Part shown: piece by piece, positions 55,451-64,000 of the stretch
Layout of the letters: each line of letters starts with the position of its first letter
Numbering within the stretch: position 1 is the first letter of the stretch
Assembly: GCF_964656455.1 (NCBI RefSeq)
Contig: NC_135717.1
Location: forward strand, 2,542,001-2,606,000
Direction: 5' to 3'
Length of the DNA: 64,000 bases
Source of the DNA: Halichoerus grypus
Lineage: Eukaryota > Chordata > Mammalia > Carnivora > Phocidae
The notes under the pieces: model-generated
Database searches by the model: none
Told to the model about the DNA's origin: nothing
Seen by the model: the letters and a program-made list of their open reading frames with translations, nothing else
Position numbers and translations under genes: made by a program

Positions 55451-56260
55451 GAAGTACGAATGATACCTTAAGGAAGGTGACACGTTAGGAGCTATACTGT
55501 TAGGCTACTGTTGTTAAAAGAATCAGAGTCTAGACTTTTAGTTTGTAATTTTAAAATTTATTATTTTTTTGCCTGCCTGTGCTGAGTTCATTTTGCGTCT
55601 GGCCAGGACATTCAAATAAAACATACAGAATACCTTCTGTAAAATGTCTCTTCTCAGAACAGGATTACCACGTGGTCTCTTAGTGCTGCTGACATTATAG
55701 TCCAGGGGACTTGGGGGCTCGCTGTTAGGAATAGTGTGAGAACGCCTGAGCAGACGTGCCAATTCCAGAGCAGGGCCTGCCCTCACTTTTGAGTTTACAA
55801 CCTTACCTTCAAGAGTTGAGCAATTTCAAGACAGTATCTTTAGGCTTTGTGGAACTCTTTGGGGGGTTCAGGACATTCTGGAGGTCACTCTAAAGAGGAA
55901 TAATATTCAGTAATTAAGCCTTGGAGGTAGGAATTCATACTGTAGCCATGACCCTGTAGGGTCTTAGGACAAATTGAGGAAGGCTCTTTGTTTGCCTGAG
56001 TGAATTTTGAGGCTTTTGCCTTGCCCCTGGGGGTTTTGTCCTCATTTATAGCAATAGACACTTTCACGAAGGAATTTTATAAGCAAAATATAATAACACT
56101 TTCTCCATTTTACGTCTGGTTCTGCCATTCTGCTATTTGTTTTCTTTGCAAGCCGCATGACATCAGGGGCAGGAGAAGTGTTCCTTCCTCTTTTGTGGCC
56201 TTCAGCATTCCTAGACGGGAGGGAGCACAGTTTAACATTCAACCATTTCTGTTAGTTTGC
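55451..56260. other. Unassigned sequence
   Basis: No repeat or coding signature that I can defend. Confidence 0.45.
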
Positions 56261-56400
56261 TTCTTTAGTGTTAGGATGTAAACTTCAAGAGGGTAGGGGT
56301 CAAGTTAGTTTTGTTCACCATTATATTTTTCTCTAGTCCCTGTGGAGTACCTGCCTTAAGGAGATGCTCAGTATACAATTTGTCTAATGAGTGAAGGAAG
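56261..56400 (+). repeat. L2 3' terminus
   Basis: GGATGTAAACTTCAAGAGGG, GTTTTGTTCACCATTATATT, GTGGAGTACCTGCCTTAAGG and AATGAGTGAAGGAAG are the L2 end ('atgtaagctccatgagggc...ttttgttcactgctgtat...gcctggcacatagtagg...gaatgaatgaa'). Confidence 0.7.
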
Positions 56401-57095
56401 CTCCTGGGTTACCTAAATTGCAGTGAAGGCTGGGGTTGATTCTTATCAGACCAGTGCAGAAGACAATAGGTATTTTAAAGCAAGTAGACTTTACAGGAAC
56501 ACTATTACACAAACGTGTAGCTCTGGGGTAGCCTATTCAAACACTAGGCCTGTGATGTTAACTGTATGTGTGCACGCACGCGTGTGTGCATGTTGGAGCA
56601 AATTAGAGAGTGCATGTTGAAGATTGCTGTTGAAACACACTTTTCTTTCCTGTATGTTTTAAAACATGTCAAGAATATGTGACAAGCTAGTGCTGGGTTG
56701 ACTGTCTCAAGTTTTGTAACCCTGGCCCAATGCTGTGTGCATTCCCAACCACCTGGCCTGCCTGATTCTGGAGCAGTGGGAGAGAAGCTCTTACTCTGTC
56801 AGAGTCCCCTGCATTAGCAGTCCTCCTGCCCCAGAGGAAGGGAAGACTATACTCTTAGGAAATTGTGAGCCCACTGGGGATGGGGAGAGGTGTTGATTTG
56901 GGCAATTTCCATGTTGGAAATGGTTCTGCCTATGTGTTATATGATGTATTTAACATGGAGGAACAACTCAATACATTTGAATAGCAAAGCCTCCAGTTGG
57001 CATTTATAACATGTGCTGAAGAAACAAAATGGGGAGTTGATGGTCATATCTATCATCTTTCCACTTCAGTTGAATTTTAAAGTGACGCTTTAAGA
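56401..57095. other. Unassigned sequence with a CG/TG tract
   Basis: GTGTGCACGCACGCGTGTGTGCATG at about 56569-56592 is an alternating purine-pyrimidine stretch (possible Z-DNA). Nothing else is recognised. Confidence 0.5.
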
Positions 57096-57109
57096 AATTT
57101 AATGATCAA

Positions 57110-57294
57110 GGGGTGCCTGGGTGGCTCAGTCATTGGGCGTCTGCCTTCGGCTCAGGTCACGATCCCAGGGTCCCGGGATCGAGCCCCGCATCGGGCTCCC
57201 TGCTCCGCGGGAAGCCTGCTTCTCCCTCTCCCACTCCCCCTGCTTGTGTTCCCTCTCTCGCTGTCTCTCTGTCAAATAAATTAAAAAAAAAAAA
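57110..57294 (+). repeat. Young CAN-SINE
   Basis: Target duplication AAATTTAATGATCAA (left copy ending 57109, right copy 57295-57309). Near-consensus body TCCGCGGGAAGCCTGC, with a tail ATTAAAAAAA. Confidence 0.97.
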
Positions 57295-57323
57295 AAATTT
57301 AATGATCAAAAGATAATCTTATC

Positions 57324-57517
57324 TTTTTTTTTTTTTTAGAGATTTTATTGAGAGAGCACGCACAAGTAGGGGGAGAGACAGAGGGAGAGAGAGAATCTCA
57401 AGCAGACTCCCCACTGAGTGCAGAGCCCGATGTGGGGCTCCATCTCACCACCCTGAGATCATGACCTGAGCTGAAATCAAGTCAGACATTTAACTGACTG
57501 AGCCGCACAGGTGCCCC
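57324..57517 (-). repeat. Older CAN-SINE
   Basis: The AGAATCTCAAGCAGACTCCC, TCCATCTCACCACCCTGAGA and GAGCTGAAATCAAGTCAGAC body is the old variant, like the outer SINE at 4937. It lies 29 bp from the young plus-strand copy, forming an inverted pair. Confidence 0.93.
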
Positions 57518-57720
57518 AAAGTCTTAGAAAAAATATATGATCAGATATCTCTGACACTGTAGTTTCTATATTAAAATTATTTAATTTAAAAACCTCCATT
57601 AAATTAGTACTAATTTTCTAAACACTTATGGTAAGAATATTTGTCTTTAGTACCTCTGTTACTTGTTCTTTGATTCTACTTTATGTCCCACCTACTGCCG
57701 GGTTCTCTTATTTGTATTTT

Positions 57721-58292
57721 ATTTTATTTTTTTAGCACTTGTTAGCATTTAATGACCCTCCCCCCCCCAAAGTGGCTTCAAGCTACTAGAAGGCAGGCGC
57801 CCCCGACACACTTAACCTTCTCCTCTGCTCTTCTACTGAAGAATTTGGCCTTCACGATGACAGGCTGTTTTGGGAGTTTTCCCTTTCCCAAAACTTTGTA
57901 GTAGCCCGATCGCACCACATCAGTGATAGGAGCAGCTGCAGTCTTGTTTTTGGCGGCATTTACCCGTGTCTGCTCACTGACCACGGTCCGCAGGTGACAG
58001 TTGGGCAGAAGCTCTGGTTCCTCTTTAAGTGGTAATGTCTCACACCAGCTTTTCCAAAGTAACCTGGGTGATGCTTGTCGAAGCTGATCCTGTGGTGGTG
58101 CATGCCAGCAGCGTTAGCCCGGCCTCCGGGGTACTTCCGGTGCTTGCCGACACGGCCGTGGCCGTGGCCCGGGTGGCCCCGGAGTCTCCGGGTCGCCCTC
58201 AGTCTGGATGGCAGGTCGGCAGCGCGGACGGAGAAGGGAGGCCTTCGCGAAATGTCGCGAGGTACCGATGACGGGGGCGGAGCCAACTCGTG
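57721..58292 (-). pseudogene. RPL27A: RPL27A processed pseudogene
   Basis: Intronless copy of the mRNA for 60S ribosomal protein L27a (uL15), 148 residues in mammals. The coding part is 58214-57778. The start codon is CTG instead of ATG. The first ~92 codons follow the family (KHRK near the middle of the basic N-terminus, [28 protein letters not shown]). A deletion of about 11 nt near 57985-57995 shifts the frame, and the C-terminal part from [11 protein letters not shown] to the stop at 57778 is open in another frame. The 5' leader, the ATTAAATGCTAAC 3' end and an A-rich tail are present. TTTGTATTTT at 57711-57720 and 58293-58302 is a probable target duplication. An L1-type retrotransposition product, not functional. 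Confidence 0.95.
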
Positions 58293-58302
58293 TTTGTATT
58301 TT

Positions 58303-59388
58303 AATTTCCTAGTCTTATCCTTCCTTGGGTTACTTTCCCATCTTTTCTCCATGTCCTGCACCTTCTCTGTTCATCCTTTGTCTGCTTTTGATTCACTCCA
58401 TTTAAATTTACAATTTGATTATCTCTTATTTAACCATTTATAAATGTCTATAAGCAGTTTCAAATAGGGTAAGAGCAAATTATGCTTCTTGACAAACTAC
58501 CCTGCGGCTGCCTCCTTTTTAGAACTGCTGGCCAGAGTTCTCCTTTGATCATGCAAAGTATATAAGGTCTTTATTGCATATTTGTTAGAGAAAAAACTAT
58601 GTAGAACATTATAATTGTTCTTGACCAGTATAGCTGGGCAGGTTTCTAATATCAGTCAATTTCAAAATAACTAGTGAACTTTACAGGGTGATTATTTAAA
58701 ATGCTGTCTTGGTAATAGCTAACGAAAGCGAGCTCTATGTACAACCTGGCATTTTAAAAAACCTATCGTAAGTATTCCAGATCTATACCTTGGAGCAGAT
58801 GAATTTTTCAATGGCAGTCCTCATTTTCTCTACATTGAGTTATGTCTTGGTACCACACTTTATTGCAAACCTCTCAGACCTAAAGGATTTAAGGTTTATT
58901 ATTGCAATTTTAGAGCAAGAAGGAAAGAAAAATAATTTTCCTGAGTGAAGGGACCTAGTTCTTGTAATAGCATTTTGAACTGAGGACTATACTGTGATAA
59001 ATAACTCTTACTGTAGAATCTGGATGAAATTAACCCTGGGAGAACCTTATATATCCCTGAGGCGTTAGGTGGCTGATTATGACTTTGTGTAATGTTTTCA
59101 CACAGTGTAGTACACAAATGTGTGTGTGAGCTGAGTGTAATTGCAACCTTTCTTTACCTTTTCCCGACTGTCTTTTTGAAGATTCCTTTTGGAGAGGATT
59201 TATCTAACCCCACTTGAATCTTCTCTTATTTGAGTAGGATTTTGGTGATGGTGTTTGAATATAAATATATGGCAGCAGAAAATTTTACAACACCAAATTC
59301 ATAATTATTCTTGGGTTTACTGTATCTGAAAATGCCATTTTTTCATATTTTCTGATATCTTTATAAGTTTCTTTAGAATATTAAGGTT
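58303..59388. other. Unassigned sequence
   Basis: AT-rich, pyrimidine-rich at the left edge. Nothing is recognised. Confidence 0.5.
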
Positions 59389-59402
59389 TAAAAGTGTTTT
59401 TT

Positions 59403-59597
59403 GTTTTTTTTTAAGATTTTATTTATTTATTTGAGAGAGAGAGAATGAGAGCGAGCACATGAGAGGGGGGAGGGTCAGAGGGAGAAGCAGACTCCCCGCT
59501 GAGCAGGGAGCCCGATGCGGGACTTGATCCCGGGACCCCAGGATCATGACCTGAGCCGAAGGCAGTTGCTTAACCAACTGAGCCACCCAGGTGCCCC
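59403..59597 (-). repeat. CAN-SINE
   Basis: Target duplication TAAAAGTGTTTTTT (59389-59402 and 59598-59611). The body has GAGCACATGAGAGGGGGGAG (in parts), matching the copy at 47315, and the head ends GAGCCACCCAGGTGCCCC. Confidence 0.97.
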
Positions 59598-59939
59598 TAA
59601 AAGTGTTTTTTTAAAGTATAATTTACTTCAACTTCTGAAGGAATACCCAAGATTTAAAATCCATTAATTTTTAGAAAATAAAAAGTATGCATTTATTTTG
59701 TAAGCTAACACTCTGCAATATGAAATAGTATTGAAACATATAATTAAGGAAAACATTTATTGAGAATTGTATGAATATAAAACCAGCTTTCTTCTTGGAA
59801 GACATATACATGTACCATCTAAAAGGTACTTTTGGGACTATTTATTTGTTATACTTTCCTTTCATAGTTTTCCATGCTTATTTTAGTAGACTTCTAAGAA
59901 AAACTTGGATAATTTTAGGAAATAAACATTTGTAATGCC

Positions 59940-61800
59940 TCATTTAAAAATTTTCATTTAAATTATTTTAATTTTGAGATAATTGTAGATTCATCTACTG
60001 TTTTAAGAAATAATACAGAGAGATCCTTTGCTTTTTTTTAAACCAAGTTTCTCGCAATGGTAACATCTTAACAACTATAGAGCGTATCTAGGATACTGAC
60101 ATTGATACGGTCAAGATACAGAACATTTCCGATGAAAGGATTCTTCTGGTTAACCCTCCTTAGCCACACCTGTTTTCCTTCTGCTGCCCTCAACACCACT
60201 CCTGGCAACCACTAATAAGTTCATTTCTATAATTTTATCACTTCAAGAATAAATAAAGGGAGTCATATGCAATGTAGCCTTTGGGGTTGCCTTTTTTTTC
60301 CCCACTCAGCATAATTCTCTTGAGTTTTATCCAGATTGTTGTGTATACCAATAGCTAGTTTCTTTTTTATTGTTGAGTGTAGTCCATGCTATTGATGTAC
60401 CAGTTTGCTTAATGATTCACCCATCAAGGACATCTGGGTTGTTAACATGTTTTGGCTATTACACGTAAGACTGCTATAAACATTTGTGTATAGGTTATTT
60501 TGCAAACTGATTTTTCTGTGATAAAAATGGGCTTATGGGTATAAATGTTGGTTGTATTTTAGTTGAATGTTTAATGTTTGAGAAGCTTTTTCTGAGGTGG
60601 CTGTACCATTTTGCATTGTTACACACATTGTGTGAATGATCCAGGTTCTCTACATCCTCATCAGCATTTAGTGTTGTCATTTTATTTTAGCCATTTTGAT
60701 AGGTGTGTAGTGATACTTCTTTTGGATTTTAATTGGTATTTATCTGATGTTGAACGTCTTTTCATTTGCTTAGCTCTCATCTGGAGATCCTCTATGGGGA
60801 GATGTCTCTATGTCTCTTGCCATTTTCTAATTAGATTGTTTTTCACTATTGGCTTTTGAGAGTTCTTAATATATTTTAGATACTAGTGCTTTGTCAGCCA
60901 TGTGTTTACAAATATTTCCTCTCACTCTGTAGACTCTTCATCCTTGTAACAGTGTCTTATGTAGAGCAAAAGTTTAATTTTGGTGAAATTGCATTAATCC
61001 GTTTTCCTTTTATGGATCATGCTTTTGGTGTCAAATCTAAGAACTTGTTGCCTAGCTGTAGATCCTGAAGATTTTCTCCTATATTTCTTTCTCCTAAAAG
61101 TTTTGTAGTTTTCTGTTTCACATTTCAAGTCCACGATTGATTTAGAGTAATTTTTGTGTATGGTCGAGGTTCATTTTCCTACCTGTGGATGTCCAGTTGC
61201 TTCAGCACCATTTTTTGAAAGGCTTTTTTCCCCCTCCCATTGAATTGCTTTGTACCTTGTCAGAAGTCAGTCGGGGTACATTTTTGAGTCTGTTTTGGGT
61301 TTTCTATTTTGTTTCATTGATCTGTGTTATCAGCCAGTATTATATAATCTTTGGTAATTATAGTTATATAATAAGTTTTAAAATCAGATAGTGATTATTC
61401 TCCCTTTTTTTTCAAAATTGTTTTAGCTATTGTTACTTTGTATTTCCATATAAACTTTAGAATACTGTTCTCTGTATCTACAAAATACCTTTCTGGGATT
61501 TTGATAGGAATTGCATTAAATCCTTAGATCAATTTTGGGATAATTGATACCTATACTGTGTTGTCTTTCAATCCATGAACATGGTGTATCTCTCCATTTG
61601 TTTACCTCTTCTTTGATTTCTTTTATCAGCATTTTTTAGTTTTTGTCATATAAGTCCTGTATAAGGCCTGTAAATTAAGGATTTAATTTTTCTTGGGACA
61701 GTTACAAATAGTATTTTTAATTTTTGTGTCCATGTGTTCATTGCTAGCATATAAAAGTTTTGTGTATTTATCTTATTTCCTGTGACCTTGCTGGTAGAAG
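59940..61800 (-). repeat. Decayed L1 (ORF2 C-terminal part and 3' UTR)
   Basis: Antisense landmarks in order: TTGAGATAATTGTAGATTCA, CTCCTGGCAACCACTAATAA, CACTCAGCATAATTCTCTTG, TCAAGGACATCTGGGTTGTT, CTGATGTTGAACGTCTTTTC, CAGCACCATTTTTTGAAAGG, TTGATAGGAATTGCATTAAA and TCCATGAACATGGTGTATCTC. All frames are broken. It stops in the RT region near 61790. Confidence 0.8.
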
Positions 61801-62340
61801 ACCACACTGCTGCATTGTAAATCTAAAGCCAGTGCACTTGAAGGAGGCAGAAAATGAACTGGAGTAACTTATATAGGAGTAGATTGCTAGAGAAGGGGGG
61901 TGATGGAAATGCCTCTTGATTTTAAAGACCTTGAAGGCTTTAAATGTGTCATTCATTTTCAATTGGAATATGTCACTTTCATCTTGTACTTTTTAAAGAC
62001 CTGGAGCCAGTATTTTCTCCAAGAAGCCCTGGTTTATTTTAGAGGAACAGGATGTTCAGAAACCAAGATCTGGGCGCTATTGCAACAGGAGGCCATTGCT
62101 TTATAGTTCTTTCCATGGTCAGAGCTAGGAATTGAAAATAATTGAGTTCACATTGATATTTTGAAGTTAGGAGATTTTTTCTCCCTTCTTTCACTTTATA
62201 TTTCTATCCTTTTTCTTTTTTTTTTTCCTATCCTTTTTCTTATACTGAAAATACTGGTTTGCTTAACCTACAATATACATTCATGTTTTAAAATGGCACA
62301 ATATTAAAACTACTAAAGTTCAAGATTTTTTTTGCAGGTT
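61801..62340. other. Unassigned sequence
   Basis: No element is recognised. A short plus-strand frame lies at 61900-62106. Confidence 0.45.
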
Positions 62341-62506
62341 TGTTTTTTTTTTAAAGGAGTACTTTCAATATATACTACTAAGGATGTACAAAGTACTGAG
62401 GGTAAATGTTCAAACAGTTCCCTGTGTAGATACTTTAACCATTTGATGTAAATATTGTCTTATTTCCATTTCTTTACATCTGCATTTTTCATTTTTTTAG
62501 TTCTTT

Positions 62507-62580
62507 ATATGTGTATATGTGTATATATGTATACATAGACATTGATATATGTGTGTATATATGTATACACACATATGTAC
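62507..62580. repeat. (TA/TG)n low-complexity tract
   Basis: Alternating TATATGTG/TATACACA text, self-complementary enough to form a hairpin. Confidence 0.8.
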
Positions 62581-63300
62581 ATTTTTAGGTTCAAAAGTCA
62601 AAATTAAAAAGTTATCTTTAGAGAGCCCTCACTTCCATCTCTAAGCCCTTCACTCCTTCTTAGTATTCCTCCATTTTATTATTTTTTTTGCAAAAATAAG
62701 CAAATACTTTTTTCTTTCTTATACAGAAGTCAGTATTTTATATTCTCTGTCCTCCATCTTGCTTTTTTTATTTCACAATATATCCAGGAGATTACTCTGT
62801 AAGAGTACATAGAGAACTGTTCCTCCTTTTTATAGCTGCATAAGTACTGTATAATTTTGCGTGTGTAATTTTATTAGATGTTTTATCTAATTTATCTAAT
62901 TTTATTAGAGAAATTCCTTTATAGGAATTTTACTTTTTATCAATAGTGTTTGTGATTTTTCAGTTTCTTTTCAACCTTGCCAAGAGAGTGGATTTTTGCC
63001 AGATAGGTAAGAAGAGGTGTCTCATTGTAGTTTTAATTTACATTTCTCTTCTGAGTATAGTTGAGCATCTTAAAATGTCTAAGTGCTTTCTCTTCTGTCA
63101 GCTGTTGGTTCATGTCTTTTGCCTATTTGTTTATCAGGTTTTTGGTACTTTTTGTCTGGATTTTTAAGGAAAAAAACACTATCTCCTCAGGAAATGAATT
63201 GTTACATCCCAGTTTGCTATTTGTCTTATGATTTGCTTTTTGGGTAGACAAGTTTTTTAAAATGGATCTTTTTTATAGTTGTAATTTCATATGCTCTAGA
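62581..63300 (-). repeat. Ancient L1 3' end
   Basis: TTCAAAAGTCAAAATTAAAAAG, GAGAGCCCTCACTTCCATCT, ATATATCCAGGAGATTACTC, TTTTATAGCTGCATAAGTACTG, GGTGTCTCATTGTAGTTTTAATTTACATTTC (in parts) and GTTGAGCATCTTAAAATGTC follow the antisense L1M order. It may extend left into 62341-62506. Confidence 0.7.
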
Positions 63301-63628
63301 TGTTTATGCAGATGTTCTACATAGATGGGATAAAGAAGTTAGAAATTACTTTTCATGTTTGCATGCCCTAGCTGCTCCCCTTTTTGGGCTATATTTCAAA
63401 CCAACTATTGCTAACAGTGCATTATTCTGGGTCTTATGTTGATTAATTTTCTCACCATATACCACAAAATCACAGAATGCCACTACTGGCTTTTTGTCTA
63501 TCCTAAACTTGTCATTTGTAAAACAGTTGCTTGGTGATGTTAATTATTTTTGTAGAACTGCACTCATGCCCCTTTTTACTTTGTAATTAATTTCCATAGT
63601 CTGTGTTCCTTGGGTCTCTTGTCTAGAC

Positions 63629-63870
63629 TAGAGGTTTTCATTCTTTTTCTGTAAAGGGCCAGAAGTAAATATTTTAGACTCTGCAGGCCATATAATCTTT
63701 GTCACAATTATTCACATTTGTTGTTGGAACATAAAAGCAGCCTTAGACATTATGTAAATGAATGGATATGTCTGTGTTCCAATAAAATATTATTTATAAA
63801 AACAGGCAAATTGGGGAGAGAGAGAAGAGTGGGCATATATGGGTCATGGGGCATAGTCTGCCGAACCCTG
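63629..63870. mobile_element. Non-autonomous hAT (Charlie-type) DNA transposon
   Basis: An 8-bp target duplication GTCTAGAC/ATCTAGAC (63621-63628 and 63871-63878, one change) flanks it. Eight bases is the hAT hallmark. Internal landmarks: TTTCTGTAAAGGGCCAGAAG, TTTTAGACTCTGCAGGCCAT, CTGTGTTCCAATAAAATATT and CATAGTCTGCCGAACCCTG. No transposase frame. Confidence 0.8.
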
Positions 63871-64000
63871 ATCTAGACCATTATATTTTAACTCCCCTTT
63901 GACTGGCTTAACTGCCTACTTCCTTGCTGTCCTTTTGGGTAAATTTAATATCATTCCCCTTAACTATAAACTTGGATAATTGAATCATGTACCTCCTGGG

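Noticed and set aside
57778..58361. Functional RPL27A gene
   Set aside because: No introns, lost ATG, a frameshift near 57990, an A-rich tail and flanking duplication: a processed pseudogene.
1..59597. tRNA genes at SINE heads
   Set aside because: The heads are tRNA-Lys-derived and have A/B-box-like text, but they continue into CT-rich SINE bodies with A-tails and target duplications.
1..64000. Endogenous retrovirus or LTR element
   Set aside because: I looked for paired LTRs, primer binding sites and gag/pol motifs and saw none. All RT-like text belongs to L1.
1..64000. CRISPR array or bacterial-type operons
   Set aside because: The recurring GAGCCACCCAGG text is dispersed SINE sequence without regular spacing. 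Everything else is mammalian.

Overview
The window is nuclear DNA from a carnivoran mammal, and it is mostly mobile-element sequence. The diagnostic signal is about thirty copies of a tRNA-Lys-derived CAN-SINE: head GGGGCGCCTGGGTGGCTCAG, a CT-rich body, and tail AAATAAATAAAATCTT plus poly(A). The copies match the arctoid caniform type (bear, seal or mustelid side) rather than the dog SINEC_Cf type. The youngest copies (21458, 24463, 34674, 57110) remind me of pinniped sequences, but that is an impression, not a proof. I see no exon-intron gene, functional RNA gene, CRISPR array or endogenous retrovirus. The window is best read as intergenic or deep intronic.

Layout. 1-16.3 kb: AT-rich DNA with ancient L1 3' ends (mainly minus strand), L2 remnants (plus strand) and ten CAN-SINEs, including a SINE nested in an older SINE at 4.94-5.37 kb. 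16.3-19.9 kb: a decayed plus-strand L1. 20.4-21.4 kb: a minus-strand L1 3' end. 21.65-34.65 kb: a two-level nest. A carnivoran L1 (minus strand, probable 12-bp target duplication, internally deleted) was split by a second, much younger L1 at 25.29-32.46 kb. 34.7-39.4 kb: L1 and L2 scraps and further SINEs, one of which carries what looks like a templated insertion. 39.6-43.1 kb: a decayed minus-strand L1 interrupted by two SINEs and a 256-bp stub of a young L1. 43.1-57.1 kb: lower repeat density, with MIRs, a plus-strand L1 fragment, a TA-flanked DNA transposon and two SINEs placed in tandem at one target site. 57.7-58.3 kb: an RPL27A processed pseudogene (minus strand). 59.4-63.9 kb: a SINE, two further minus-strand L1 remnants and a hAT-type element with an 8-bp target duplication.

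The centrepiece is the younger L1, about 7.13 kb. It has a perfect 19-bp target site duplication, a YY1-type site 11 nt from its 5' end, an 1.86-kb 5' UTR (CpG-rich half plus two ~265-bp imperfect tandem repeats), an open ORF1 (298 codons), an 81-nt spacer, an open ORF2 (1271 codons) with all expected endonuclease, reverse transcriptase and Cys-motif residues, a G-rich 3' UTR, AATAAA and a poly(A) tail. By sequence it is a candidate retrotransposition-competent source element. Its ORFs supply the machinery that, from general knowledge of L1, also mobilises CAN-SINEs and mRNA retrocopies such as the RPL27A copy. The most novel possibility I see is an antisense ATG-started ORF with a consensus splice donor in its 5' UTR, analogous in position and direction to primate L1 ORF0.
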